A stretch of DNA of 64,000 nucleotides from Catonia carolina (GCA_035578175.1 JAQMRL010000001.1:375911220-375975219); one strand, 5' to 3'. Counted from the stretch's first letter, positions 1 through 11,570 are shown. Numbers and translations: made by a program. The notes: a model not told the origin generated them from the letters alone.

Positions 1-89
1 TGATCATAGTGAGAAGTAAAACCACACTGGTTAAGGTATCTGACATTAAATATGTGCGATAATAAACCTTTTACAAAATACCAGTAAAA

Positions 90-262
90 GGCCGTCTCCT
101 TGACCCAGTGGTTAGGGTGCTATGCTGCAAAGTGGAGGTCCTGGGTTCGATTCCCGACCAGGGTCTGGAAAATTATTACAAGTTCAAACCCACCAATTCT
201 CACCCCAACAAAGTCGCTAATAATCAAGATGTTGATGCGACTTAAAATAAACTAAAAAAAAC
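90..262 (+). repeat. tRNA-derived SINE, family A
   Basis: The head looks like a tRNA with an A-box-like segment (cagtggttagggtgc) and a B box (gggttcgattcccg). The body ends in a tail that runs through gttgatgcgactt into an A-rich stretch. The same head and tail recur at 5570, 6601, 13385, 46391 and 55768 in this window, mostly on the minus strand. The flanks cannot form an acceptor stem, so this is a retroposon rather than a tRNA gene. Confidence 0.75.
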
Positions 263-1189
263 GAAAACAACCAGATGCACTTCATCATTTTGAAATCTCT
301 GTATTTCAGAAACAACAAAAGAATTTCTCTGGCCTTAAAAAATGTCAAAAGTATAGTTTATGAGAACATACAAAAAAATAACAAATTCTTTCCTGTAGTT
401 AATTGTTCTGTTAATCAAATAAGAAAAGCTGAAAAAGTTTCATTGACATTAATAAGAAAAAGATTTTTGTCAAATTTGATACTGGGCATGTTGGTTCTGA
501 AAAATTTCTGAGGCTGCAACCACAAAAATTTTTGACATTTGTTTTATTAATAATGTCTAATTTAATGTGAAATAAACTTCAAAAATGAAGTTTAAACTTA
601 TTTAGCTGGGTTGCCAATCAATTTTATTATTCTATTTAGCTAACATTAAGTATACTGAATTGTATTATAAAAATTAGTTTCTTTAAAAAATAAATCTGTA
701 CAATGCATCCTGCAGCTTGAATCAATTCTATTTCATATAATAAATTTATACAATAAATTTCTCAATTCTTTTTAACCCTTCAGTGCCAGCGTCCTAATAT
801 TAGGACGTCAAGATTTAGACTAAAAAATTCCAGCCTACTTTTTTGCGATTGGTAGCATTTTGTATCTATCCATAACATGGCTATTTTTCAAGGTATCTTA
901 ACGACTTTTTTGTTTTGTTTATAAAAAAATTTGATCTTTTATGAAATTCAACTTTGAACATATTTCTTACAATTTAAAAATAAAAATAATACGTAGACAC
1001 TTTTATGGAAATTCCTTTTTAATTTAAAAACAAATCACCCTAAAAAATTATGTTACTCAATTTCACTTAGGGCTAAATCACTTTAAAGACAATTTATTTA
1101 TGCAAAAATCACAAAAAAATCATTTTATGTATTGTAAAAAATAAAAATACTGGTTTTTAATCAATATTTATCAATTACATTAATAAAAA
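263..1189. other. No gene recognised; possible single piggyBac-like end
   Basis: This is AT-rich sequence without a convincing reading frame. At 772-780 it reads TTAACCCTT, followed by a GC-richer stretch and the 16-base palindrome gtcctaatattaggac. That combination resembles a piggyBac-type terminus, but no matching second end was found. About 697-745 carries a short motif (aatgcatcctgcagcttg) seen again near 17510 and, inverted, near 31145. Confidence 0.3.
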
Positions 1190-2103
1190 TCTGGTGTGAA
1201 ACACTCACACGACTTTCTCTTGTCAGTGCAAATAATTAACAATAAAACTAACATTAGTAATAAAACATTAGAAATAAATAAAAAACTAACCTTGATTCAA
1301 TCATGAGAGAAACACGCAAAATGAAAATCAACCTCAGCTTGGCCTAAAAATATGGAAAATCACTCATTCACGCTCAACTAGGCTCTGTAGAGAAAAATCA
1401 TTTAAATAAAAGTTGTTGATCTTTAAATTTTCTATAAAATTGATTATAAACACTTTTGTCATAAAATGAATACTAAAGCCGAAATCTTAAAAAAATCGAT
1501 TTTTCACACGTTTTCGTGAGAAAAAAAAATAGAAAATTGCTAATTACCGCTAAACTAAGCGTTATACAAAAAAATGTTGGAAATAAAAGTTGTAGAATTT
1601 TAAATTTTCTACAACCTTTATTATATACATTTTTGCTCTAAATTGCATATTAAAGCCGTAATCTTAAAAAACTATGTTTTTACGTAAAAACAGCCTTATC
1701 CAGAATTTCAGCAAACATGACGCATACCCTATCTTGTAGAGCATAAAAAATGTAGTAAACCAGGCGATTTTTAAAAAAATCGTAGGACCAGTTTTTGAGA
1801 AAATCGCAAAAAGATGAAAAATTATACGAATAAACTACTACTTCCGGTTGACCGATTTTGATGAAAATGTTCGTGTCGGGTCCGGTAATGGTATGTAACT
1901 TAAGTTTCAAGTTTCAAGTTCGTACAATGTTCCGTTCTTGAGATATTCTGTTCACACACAGACACACACACACACACACGGACACACACACAGACCAATC
2001 GCTAAAAACATGTTTTTTGGGTTCAGGGGGTCTGAAAACGTATAGATCCGGTGAAAACTCGATTTCGAAAAATCGACATGAAAACAATACTTTCCTTCCT
2101 ATA
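1190..2103 (-). mobile_element. Helentron-like non-autonomous repeat (left arm of palindrome)
   Basis: The copy starts on the left with a short terminal hairpin: stem GTGTGA/TCACAC beside the outer tctgg. Next comes a subterminal motif, here actttctcttgtc, which has one change from the family form. About 900 bp of body follows, with a CA microsatellite near 1953-1995. The other end, normally ggcaagagaaagt, is missing because the mariner-type element starts at 2104 inside the ttccttccta segment. Its closest relative is the inverted copy at 4617-5550. The class is inferred from structure alone, since no Rep/helicase gene is present. Confidence 0.6.
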
Positions 2104-4616
2104 CAGGGTGATTCATGAAGTTCTCCCCCCACTTCTACAGCACATTGTACTAGTAAAATTAATGAAAAAATGTTATATAAACATAGGTCCGAAAACGCTT
2201 CGTTAGCGAGTTACAGCTAGCGAAAGATTTCGCCTGAATTCCTGGGCAAAGAGTAAAATAAAGCCATACTGAACTTTTGGAAAGGTTAATTAAGTAAGAA
2301 ATGTCGTGGATTCTTATGTAATTTTACCTGATAAAGCTAATAAAATAGGTTTCAGAACTGTACCTGTAGTAGTTTTTGAGGGATTCACGGTTAAATGCAA
2401 AAAATTGGGGCACGAAACAATGTTTTTTTAAGTTTCATGTACAATAACTTTGTTAAATTGGTAATAAATACATAAAATCAACAAACATTAATTGTAGAGA
2501 ATTTAATTCTGAGAAAATTGATATAATCAAAGTCTAAAATAAAACAGAAATAAGTATCAAAAAATCGATTTTATTCAGTATAATACATTACTATCTGTAA
2601 AGAAATACCGTACGGTATTTAGTTAAAATAAAACAAAAACAAAATGTTTGTTCCTTAATGATGAGATAAATTGAGAAAACAAGATGAACTGTTAAATAAA
2701 TTTGTTTGTAAATAAAAATATCATGTTTTATTACGTTGTATTTTTTTTTTAAATAAAAATTTACATTAAATGTTCGAAAATAAATGAAGCAAACATTTTC
2801 CAATTATTGTTTACTAATAATCGAAATGCAGTTTTTTGTTTTATTAATTTCTAAGTTGGTAACGCACGAATAACAGCTGATCAACAATGGTATTCTGTAC
2901 TGTTACGTTAGAACTGTGTATTAGTGGTGTTTTGCAAGCTACAGCAGGAGATCGGGTTCTGTGAATCGTGTTATTAAATGCAATTTTTTTGTGAGTTATA
3001 ATTCGATTGTTTATTCAGCGAAAAAATGCCTTACTTATTTACATCAGAGGAATACGCTGATATGGTTTTTATTTTGGGTTACTGTAATGGTAATGCTAGA
3101 GCTGCTGTAGTAGAATATGAACTACGTTACCCTAATAGGAGGATTCCAGATACCAAAACAATTTCAGGAACTTTTCGTTCTCTTCGGGAAACAGGATCAC
3201 TACCAAGTACTAGAACCAATTATGAACGAGCTGTCCAACTTGATGATGATATTGTTATTAATGCTGTTCATCGCAGTCCAGGTGTAAGTACACGACGTAT
3301 TTCTAGGCGGATAGGAGTTTCGCAGTCAACGGTGTGGAGGTCACTAAATCGAAACAAATTTTATCCGTTTCATAAACAAAAGGTTCAACATCTACAGCCA
3401 GGGGATGGTCCGCTTCGCTTGGAGTTTTGCAACTTTTTGAATATTAATAATCAACTCTACAAGCGTATTTTGTTTACGGATGAGGCACAATTCACTCGGG
3501 ATGGTGTCAATAACTTGCACAATGAACACTCATGGGTAGAAGAAAATCCACATGAGGTAGTGGAACAGAACTTTCAACACCGATTTAGCGTCAATGTCTG
3601 GTGTGGCCTTTTGCACAATCGGCTGATTGGACCTTTCATATTACCTGGACGCCTAAATGCTGAGTTCTATTTGCATTTCCTTCAAGAAGAGTTGCCGCAG
3701 CTGTTAGAGAATGTTCCTTTACGTCTCAGACAAAATTTGTACTTCCAGCATGACGGAGCACCTCCCCACTTTTCACGTGCCGTTTCTGCTTATTTAAATC
3801 ATCAATTTCCTGGACACTGGATTGGTCGTGGAGGGCCTCACCCTTGGCCACCAAGATCCCCAGATCTATCTCCATTGGATTATTGCATCTGGGGATAGAT
3901 GAAAGACATTGTATACAAGACAAAAGTGAATTCTCGTGATGAATTAATTGCCCGTATTATGGATTCGGCTGTGCAGATACAGGGAAGCCCTGAAAAATTA
4001 AGAAACGCAACAAAAGCAATACACAAACGTGCTGCAAAATGTATTGATAATGATGGCCTCATTTTCGAACATCTATTATAAAAAGGTGCGTACGGTTGGC
4101 CCAACCTGATTAATTTTGCTTAAAACTAGTAATGTATTATACTGAATAAAATCGATTTTTTGATACTTATTTCTGTTTTATTTTAGACTTTGATTATATC
4201 AATTTTCTCAGAATTAAATTCTCTACAATTAATGTTTGTTGATTTTATGTATTTATTACCAATTTAACAAAGTTATTGTACATGAAACTTAAAAAAACAT
4301 TGTTTCGTGCCCCAATTTTTTGCATTTAACCGTGAATCCCTCAAAAACTACTACAGGTACAGTTCTGAAACCTATTTTATTAGCTTTATCAGGTAAAATT
4401 ACATAAGAATCCACGACATTTCTTACTTAATTAACCTTTCCAAAAGTTCAGTATGGCTTTATTTTACTCTTTGCCCAGGAATTCAGGCGAAATCTTTCGC
4501 TAGCTGTAACTCGCTAACGAAGCGTTTTCGGACCTATGTTTATATAACATTTTTTCATTAATTTTACTAGTACAATGTGCTGTAGAAGTGGGGGGAGAAC
4601 TTCATGAATCACCCTG
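2104..4616 (+). mobile_element. Complete mariner-type transposon with ~490 bp terminal inverted repeats
   Basis: The element is bounded by CAGGGTGATTCATG and its inverse complement and flanked by TA on both sides (2102-2103 and 4617-4618), the target of the IS630-Tc1-mariner superfamily. The terminal inverted repeats are very long (2104-2593 and 4127-4616) and showed no difference in the stretches compared by eye. Between them lies one transposase reading frame. Related single arms or MITEs occur at 19879-20712 and 54907-55350, sharing the inner motif gctagcgaaagattt. Identical arms and a nearly intact gene point to recent activity. Confidence 0.85.
3026..4081 (+). pseudogene. Mariner-type transposase with one internal stop (351 codons)
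   Basis: This would cut and paste its own element through a DDD active site. The N-terminus (residues ~1-60) looks like the helix-turn-helix region of the DUF4817 type, followed by a second HTH around residues 85-110. The DDE-type nuclease carries Asp152 (LFTDEAQF), Asp243 (QHDGAPPH) and Asp285 (SPDLSPLDY), with 41 residues between the last two, matching the spacing described as DD41D. A TAG at 3896-3898 follows DYCIWG, where relatives usually have an aromatic residue. The same frame then continues for 60 residues to a natural end at 4081. Everything else in the frame is open, so the gene died by one point mutation. Confidence 0.85.
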
Positions 4617-5550
4617 TATAGGAAGGAAAGTATTGTTTTCATGTCGATTTTTCGAAATCGAGTTTTCACCGGATCTATACGTTTTCAGACCCCCTGAACC
4701 CAAAAAACATGTTTTTAGCGATTGGTCTGTGTGTGTGTCCGTGTGTGTGTGTGTGTGTCTGTGTGTGAACAGAATATCTCAAGAACGGAACATCGTACGA
4801 ACTTGAAACTTGAAACTTAAGTTACATACCACTACCGGACCCGACACGAACATTTTCATCAAAATCGGTCAACCGGAAGTAGTAGTAACTTAGTTTATTC
4901 CCATAATTTTTCACTTTTTTGCGATTTTCTCAAAAACTGGTCCTACGATTTTTTTTAAAATCGCCTGTTTTACTCATTTTTTAATGCTCTACAAGATAGG
5001 GTAGGCGCCATGTTTGCTGAAATTCTGCGTGAGGCTGTTTTTACGTAAAAACATTTTCTTTTTAAAATTGCGGCTTTAATATGCATTTTAGCGCAAAACG
5101 TTATATAATAAAAATTGTAGAGAATGTAAAATTCTACAACTTTTATTTCAAACATTTTTTTGTATAATGCTTAGTTTAGCGGTAATTTGCGATTTTCTGT
5201 TTTTTCTCACGAAAACGTGTGAAAAATCTTTTTTTTTAAATTTCGGCCTTAGAATGCATTTTACGACAAAAGTGTATAAAATAAAATTTATAGGAAATAA
5301 AGAGATCTACAACTTTTATTCTAAGCATTTTTTTGTACAGTGCCTAGTTTAGCGTGAAAGAGTGATTTTCCGTATTTTTAAGCCAAACTGAGTTCGATTT
5401 TCATTTTGCGTCATTCACTCATGATTAAAATAAGGTTATGTTTTTGAGGTTAGTTTTTAGTTTATATCTAATGTTGTATTACTAATGTTAGGTTTATTGT
5501 TAATTATTTGCATTTGCAAGAGAAAGTTGTGCGAGTGTTTCACACCAGAT
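4617..5550 (+). mobile_element. Helentron-like non-autonomous repeat (right arm of palindrome)
   Basis: This is the inverted partner of 1190-2103. It starts with taggaaggaaagtattg next to the transposon, runs through an interrupted GT tract at ~4726-4768 and ends in gagaaagttgtgcgagtg and the hairpin/cacaccaga terminus at 5550, followed by T residues. The first ~200 bp next to the transposon match the left arm almost exactly, including the microsatellite. Further out the arms differ, for example by extra bases around 4885-4900. Confidence 0.6.
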
Positions 5551-5569
5551 TTTTTAGATTGTTTTTGGA

Positions 5570-5763
5570 ATATCTTTATCAGTTTTTTAAGCTTTTTAAA
5601 ATCACATCAACAACTTGGTTATTAGCAAACAGCGGTTTATGTAACTGGAATGATGAGTTTTGACTTATTATAACTTCCAGTCTTTAGTCAGGAATTAAAC
5701 CCAGAACTCCGAGTTGTACATTACTGCACTACCACTACAGTACCCTATGGATGTGACCCATTT
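5570..5763 (-). repeat. SINE family A, decayed
   Basis: On the minus strand the head sits at the right (cactaccactacag ... aattaaaccc, a weak B box) and the tail motif (caacaacttggttattagc on the plus strand) at the left. It is clearly related to the copy at 6601-6773 but more mutated. Confidence 0.6.
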
Positions 5764-5805
5764 GTTGTCGTTGTTTTATTGTTTCAGTCAAGTCATATTA
5801 AAAAT

Positions 5806-5825
5806 GGGTGGGCCCGGGCCCACCC
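5806..5825. repeat. 20 bp perfect GC palindrome
   Basis: The sequence is gggtgggccc followed by its exact inverse complement, an isolated all-but-two G/C stretch in AT-rich DNA. It is followed by gctaggaccgccactg. Read on the other strand this gives cagtggcggtcctagc, which resembles hAT-type transposon ends. No partner end was found. Confidence 0.6.
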
Positions 5826-6429
5826 GCTAGGACCGCCACTGCACACACACTTTCTTTATCTAATACTGTATTTCTCTTTTGTGTGTCTCGTGGAGACACC
5901 AGTAGTGGAAGTACCTATTGTCTATATTCTATAATCATTAGTTACAGCTGTGAGATTACCAAATGTGTCAAACTGTCAAGATTCAACTATTCCATCTTTC
6001 AAATAAAATTAGTTTTATTCATAAATATTAAATTTATTCCAATGTTCACTATGGAAGAGCACGCTATATAATATTTTACAGATATGTACCAATGGAGCCA
6101 TATTAAAAGTACTGTATGTTATTTATTTAAAATATAATTTAAATTTTGGTTGTTAGGCCAATAAACAATATCATGTAAACATTATCTTTCAAAAATCTAT
6201 GATGATATTTCTGTAACTATGAGTATTTTTATAAAATCAGAGTATGATATTCTTTTTATACTATTGTACTGATTTTGGATTACCTACTTCCACCTACTTT
6301 ATTACATATGTATAAGTAGCTAATAGGAAAAACTCTGTACATTGTACTACACAAGGAGTAAGATTAAAATATATTAAATGTTATAAGTGGATTATTCATC
6401 TATTTTCTTTAAAATATTACTACTTGCAA

Positions 6430-6600
6430 TGCCTCTGCAGTGGTTTAGAGCACTAAGTTAACCTGAACTGTTAAGTGGAAGGTTCTCTGGGTTCGATTTC
6501 TGGTCAGAATCTGAAAAATGACATGTATCGTGAAAAACCCCATGTGTACTGTACCTTGATATTATAGTGTACTGTATTCAATAATGGTAAAGATACTTTG
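6430..6600 (+). repeat. SINE family A, degenerate head
   Basis: The segment gcagtggtttagagc followed by ctgggttcgatttctgg has the A-box/B-box layout of the family A head. The rest is only loosely similar. It lies head to tail against the inverted copy starting at about 6601. Confidence 0.5.
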
Positions 6601-6773
6601 TTTATTTTTTCTTAAGTTCAAAATCACATCAACAGCTCAGTTATTACCGACTATGGTGGGCTATGAAAAAGTGGTTTTTAACTTGTGAAAATTTCCAGTT
6701 CCTAGCCCGGAATCGAATCCGGGACCCACGCGTTGTATGCTAGCGCACTACCGCTACACTACGGAGACGGCCT
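6601..6773 (-). repeat. SINE family A, well preserved
   Basis: On the minus strand this reads ggccgtctccgtagtgtagc ... cgggttcg-like B box ... tagggaactgg ... gttgatgtgatttt, with a T-rich plus-strand tail end at ~6600-6615. It is one of the best-kept copies of the family and shows the full head-body-tail order. Confidence 0.7.
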
Positions 6774-8069
6774 TAAGTAAAGATGTTAATCCGACTTGAA
6801 TGAACTAAATGACTAAAATTAATCACCACGGTCTGATATTCAATTTGAGCGCCATTATTTTCGCATGGTCGATTTAGAATGCACTGGCACACTCTAGAAG
6901 AGCACTCTACAGGGGATTGCTTACACTATTGAATATGTAATGGGTCATGAATTTGGGTAATATTTAAGTTAAAAGACAAATTAACCTTCATAACTTCTAA
7001 TTCGAACTTAATATGACTTTTTATTTTGATCATTTCTTGCATGTCAGCAATTTGTTGTTGGAAACATTGCTGAATCCGAGTCTACTAATCAGAAGCTTCA
7101 CATGAAGTAATTGGAAATGGGTTAGTCTAGGGAGTGTGTAGTCTTCGTTCGGCAATGTCAGCAATGTGTTGTGTTTGATAACAGTACAACGGGAGTGTTG
7201 TATTTTTAGACTATTGTATTTTAGGGAAATTTGCTTTATCGCATGTCTCTATTAAGGATATTGGTTTACTAGATCATGTCAGACGTCACGTAAAATATTT
7301 CAATACGCGGCAGTTCATGACAGCGTTATATTTCATTTTCTCTTCTTTTAAGGTATCTACCAAATCATTAGTTAGGTTTTAAATACTGACAGTGAACTAA
7401 ATTTCATGTTTGTTTTAATTAATATGAACTTTATTTGTTAGTTAGAGATTTAATGTCAATTAAGTAAAAAATGCTGGTTGTGTCGTGCTTCAAATAATGG
7501 TTTATTGAAATAGATGTACGGTAGCTTAGATTTGTTTATGGTTGCAGAAAACTCATTGCAGTTTGTTATTTACTAAAGATAGTCGTGTAATCGTATTTAA
7601 AAGTCGGTTTTGTGTATTGCAAAGGGATTCCTTTTTACATGCTAATGTAATGGCTGCAGGATTTGCTTCAATGTATTTAAGGTCTAGATCATGCTTTATG
7701 CTACTGTATCTTACCTTCTTCTATTCATCTTCGATAACTTAGTCTGATGTTCAGATTTTAGTATTTTTAAAGATACAAGCAAAGTGGTGTACTGAAAAAG
7801 TCAGTAAAAGTAACATCCAAAACCTAACATTACCTGACCCACTACCCTCCACATGTATATGGTTGAAAATAATGAATATTTTAATTTTTATTACCGAGTC
7901 TGTAAAGGAACTTGTATCAAATTTCTTGTCATGTCACATAAGGATGTAGATATTTTACATTCGTAATCTTAGTAACCTGGACTTGTTGATAATGTCTGTG
8001 TCCTGATGATCTGAATATTAAATTATCAAGCATCAAGAGTATTGTGTACATAGAGCTTGAGAATATATA
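6774..8069. other. No gene recognised
   Basis: I see no domain-like reading frame, RNA or terminal repeat in this stretch. Short open frames such as 7542-7742 look random in composition. Confidence 0.4.
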
Positions 8070-9376
8070 GGGTGATTCAGTTAGAGGTTACAATTAAAAA
8101 ATTAAATAATACACATTGTAGTTAATACTTACTTGGTATATTTTTATTTAGACACATTTGTTAGAGATTGACATTAAACATGAAAAATTATATCCGTCAA
8201 ATGACTGCCACATGGAGCCAGACAGACTTCAGCCCTTTTGATGAAATTTTCCATTATTTTCTCGTTCAATTGTTGTGGAATTTGATGGATAAGTCTGCAA
8301 ATCTCATCCTTCAGCTCCGGAATTGAGTTGGGCTGGTTTGTGTAAACCTTGTGCTTCAAGTAACCCCAAAGGAAATAATCAAGTAATGTGAGGTCACGTG
8401 ATCTTGCTGGCCAATGTTGATCACTAAAACAAGAGATTAAACGGCTAAAAAACTTTGTTTGCAAACACTGCATGGTTTGTCTTGCTGTATGACAAGTGGC
8501 CCCGTCTTGTTGAAACCACATGCATTTAAATCGTTATTACCACCCAATTCTTCCAACTGCTGCCAAAAATAATCGCTTATCTCCTGATAACATTCTCCAG
8601 TGACTGTAACTGCATCGCCACGAGCATTTTCATAAAAGTAAGGGCCAATCACGCCGCCAACCCAAAAGCCACACCAAAAGCCAAAAGGTAAACGATTACC
8701 TTTTTTGGATGCATTTGTTTCATGTGAATAGCATGAGGATTTTCAAGTCCCCAAATGCGGTAGTTTTGCTTATTAACATAGCCATTGAGATGAAAATGAG
8801 CTTCATCAGAAAAGATGATTTTGTTCACAAAATTGTCATCATCCTGATTATTCTCCAACACCCAGTTAAATTCATACCTCTGTCGATGATCTCCCAGTTT
8901 TAATTTGAGTCAATTGGATCTTGTATACATGCAAATGCAAATCTTTAGTTAAAATGTGCTGCGTTGTACCATAGGAAAGGCCTAATTGGTGGGAACAACG
9001 ACAAATTGAGGTTGACGGATTTTCTTGAACACTTGCGCTTGTTGCGGCGATATTTGCCACTTTGAGGGCGTACTGGTCTTTGAACATCTAACACTGAACC
9101 CGTTACATTAAATTTATCAATCAGTTTTTTAATCACTGCGTGTGATAGATGGTTATGGTTACGAAAATCATTTCGCAGTGTTCGAATCAAGTTAGTAAAA
9201 TTTTCCCCATTTTTGAAAAAGATTTTAACAATTAAAACACGTTCTTCAATTGAATAAAGCTCCATAACAACAAATGTCATTAAACAACAATGTCCAGTTA
9301 CAAAACAGTAGCTGTTTATCTTGCATAAGAGAACAGTGCTGCCAACTTAAAATTGAACCTCTAACTGAATCACCCT
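8070..9376 (-). mobile_element. Decayed mariner-type transposon with short terminal repeats
   Basis: The ends gggtgattcagttagaggtt (left) and its inverse complement (right) form a ~24 bp terminal inverted repeat. The left flank is TA-rich, and a clean TA duplication on the right is not obvious. The transposase relic runs right to left across almost the whole interior. The terminal gggtgattca motif links it to the CAGGGTGATTCA ends at 2104 and 19879. Confidence 0.75.
8174..9280 (-). pseudogene. Mariner-type transposase relic, frameshifted
   Basis: The N-terminal frame (9280 to ~9080) begins MTFVVMELYSIEERVLIV and holds an HTH region. Frames then shift: one covers ~9087-8872, then IIFSDEAHFHLNGYV (first catalytic Asp) at 8861-8649, and finally MWFQQDGATCHTARQ with SRDLTLLDYFLWG at 8521-8174. 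Forty-one residues separate the last two Asp residues, the same spacing as in the elements at 3026 and 38706. At least three frame changes break the gene, so it cannot make an active enzyme. Confidence 0.8.
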
Positions 9377-10335
9377 TGATTTAGAAGAACTTTGAGAATA
9401 CATAAAATATTTGAGAATTGGGTGGTTGTAAAAATTTTAATTATAAGTTTTATTGTGTAAAATTTTATTCTACAATAAGTTAGATTGAAATTTCTGTCTT
9501 CACTCTCTTATCTCCTAAATTCACTTTAGTTTATTTTTTAAATTACAGCACAGTGGTTAAATGTATGCTAATATTTTTTCTGTGTAAAATTTGCCTGGGA
9601 AAATCAAATTTACAATGCTGTGTTAGTAATTGAAGTTATTATAAATCAATTTTGTAAAAAAATAGGCATTATAATTAGGGGAAACTAGTATACATTAAAT
9701 GTATGATTAGTATACGTTAAATGTACAAGAATGGAAAAATTATTGGCTTTCTGTGATTTAGTGGTGGTTGGAATTAAAGGCAGAAGGTCGCAGATTTGAT
9801 TCCCAGCTAGGGACTGAATGTAACTTGTTAAATTTTGTTGTTAGTTCACTGAGCAATCCAAATATAACTTATTATGTTATAAGAACATTATGATGATTAC
9901 CATTTGTCAGCAACATTAGCAATACCTAATTAAAAATTTTTGCTCTGCTTTCTTGAAAATTGCATAAAATTTTACAGTTTCAGTATTATTAAAATAGAGT
10001 CATCTGGTAAATATTTACATATTTACAACTTGTGTTGTATGTTAGTTAAATTCTTGACTGAACACCATAAAGATAAAGTAAAATGGTTTTAAGCCTTATA
10101 ACTTTCATAAAATTGCAACTGAGTGCCATTTAATGAACAATCTAACAATGTTGCCTAAAATAGTCATTTGTTAGTTTTTATTTTCTTTCCACATTTATCA
10201 ATTATGTTTTCGGTTGATAAAGTTTAATCAAAGAAGCAAAAACAGAAAAGTCCATTTCATGAGACAACACGTCTAATGGCCAGTGGCAATTTTTAAAAAG
10301 GCTTACCTTGACTTATGGCAAAACCATTAGTGATT
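9377..10335. other. No gene recognised; SINE head relic at ~9755-9840
   Basis: The only structure seen is gatttagtggtggttgg ... gatttgattcccagctag, a decayed tRNA-like head of the SINE type. The rest is low-complexity AT-rich DNA. Confidence 0.35.
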
Positions 10336-10800
10336 TCTGTATCTACTATTTAAGAGGAATTGAAAGTCACTATTTTTGTTTCCAAATTCTGACCTTGATT
10401 TCTGTTTTCAAGCCACTTCTGGTCGAAACACACCGATTTCTGTATCCATTCTTAAAAAGGAATTAAATGATACTACTGTATTCCTTTTCCAAGTCCTACT
10501 TTGATTTCTTGACATCCGGTCAAAACCAGAACTTTAAATCCAATGATTCTGTATCTACTCTTCAAGACGAATCAAACGACACTAATTTTGTTTCCAAATT
10601 CCAACTTTAATATCTTGACTTCCAGTTTTGGGCCACTTCTGGTCGAAACCAGAACTTCAAACCCAATCCAGGCCCACTAACTTTTTGTGAAGATTTTTCC
10701 GAAAACTGTTTGTTGCTATCTCTTGTACTTTCCGACTTCCAGTTTTGGGCCACTTCTGGTCAAAACCGGAACTTCAAACCAAATTTAAGTCCTCTAACTT
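10336..10800. repeat. Imperfect tandem repeat, ~100-110 bp units
   Basis: Three blocks each begin like ttctgtatctac at about 10336, 10438 and 10546. They contain attttgtttccaaattc and end in gccacttctggtcgaaac or close variants. The later part repeats gacttccagttttgggccac at ~10617 and ~10734. An inverted piece of the same sequence lies at 29470-29625, so this is part of an interspersed repeat. No coding potential is seen. Confidence 0.65.
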
Positions 10801-10810
10801 TTTGTGTAGA

Positions 10811-11207
10811 TTGTTGTTTAGGTCAACAGCCGAAAGGTTTGTTTTGATCTCTAGAGGTTTGACTAAGTAAAACGAGTGAGGTGGTTTATAATTGCCTTCC
10901 TCACTGAGGACGAAAGTAGTCTATGCTTATCAGCATGCCAGGCCTTCTGAAAAGCATCTACTCAGCACCCTGCAAATGACACCTTCACTTCATTCACCAC
11001 AGGGTCTGGCTGTATAACGAAATTCATTACTTTCAGAGGAGATAACTCTGACTAGTGTATTTTACATCTCTACCTCTTCTGTTCTTTAATAGTTCAGTCA
11101 TGTAATTGGCTGACCATGTGATAAGAAACAGAACTATTTTTTGTAGCCCTGGAACAAGCAAATTGAATGCAAAAAAATTAACACTCCACCTGCCTGCTAT
11201 GGGCGTA
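10811..11207 (+). mobile_element. ~390 bp repeat, family E (copy 1) with 9 bp target duplication
   Basis: It starts ttgttgtttaggtc and ends tgctatgggcgta. The flanks carry the direct repeat ttgtgtaga at 10802-10810 and 11208-11216. Internal landmarks shared with other copies are gctggtttgaacctctag-like sequence, tatgcttatcagcatgcc, gggtctggctgtataa and ggctgaccatgtgataag. The element has no terminal inverted repeat and no coding frame. Confidence 0.8.
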
Positions 11208-11570
11208 TTGTGTAGAATACAAATCTGAAAACCGTTTTTTATCTCGTAGTTTCTGACATCTGGGTGTGACAAAGGAAAATATAGATGAGAATTCTTAAAA
11301 TTTCCACCAATTAAATGATCGTGCCAGGAGAAAATGTTATTATTATTATTTTAGTTTCCTTTTATAAATCAGTTCACTAAAATTGAACTTTTGTCACAGA
11401 TCAAATCGACATGTAGCTGAAGTATATAGACTGATGCTTGACCAGGAAATTGATAAGTTGGCTATGTATCATATGACATTCCAAACTACTTGAACTGTAA
11501 ATATATTTTATGTAGTGTGTATACTATAAGAAATACAAAAGTTTTTTTTAATTTATTCTTTTAACACGTT

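Noticed and set aside
91..165. tRNA-like sequence with good A and B boxes (also at 58046, 30300 and 43840)
   Set aside because: The flanks cannot form an acceptor stem, and the same head continues into shared SINE bodies at many places.
1914..2132. A 72-residue open frame identical to one at 4588-4806, tempting as a conserved small gene
   Set aside because: Both are read across the microsatellite and arms of the Helentron-like repeat and the mariner terminal repeat. Identity comes from the palindrome, and the GT tract creates the Val-Cys run.
10336..10800. The tandem repeat as a satellite or as regulatory enhancer repeats of VHL
   Set aside because: An inverted piece of the same sequence at 29470-29625 shows that it belongs to an interspersed repeat. 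There are only about three imperfect units.
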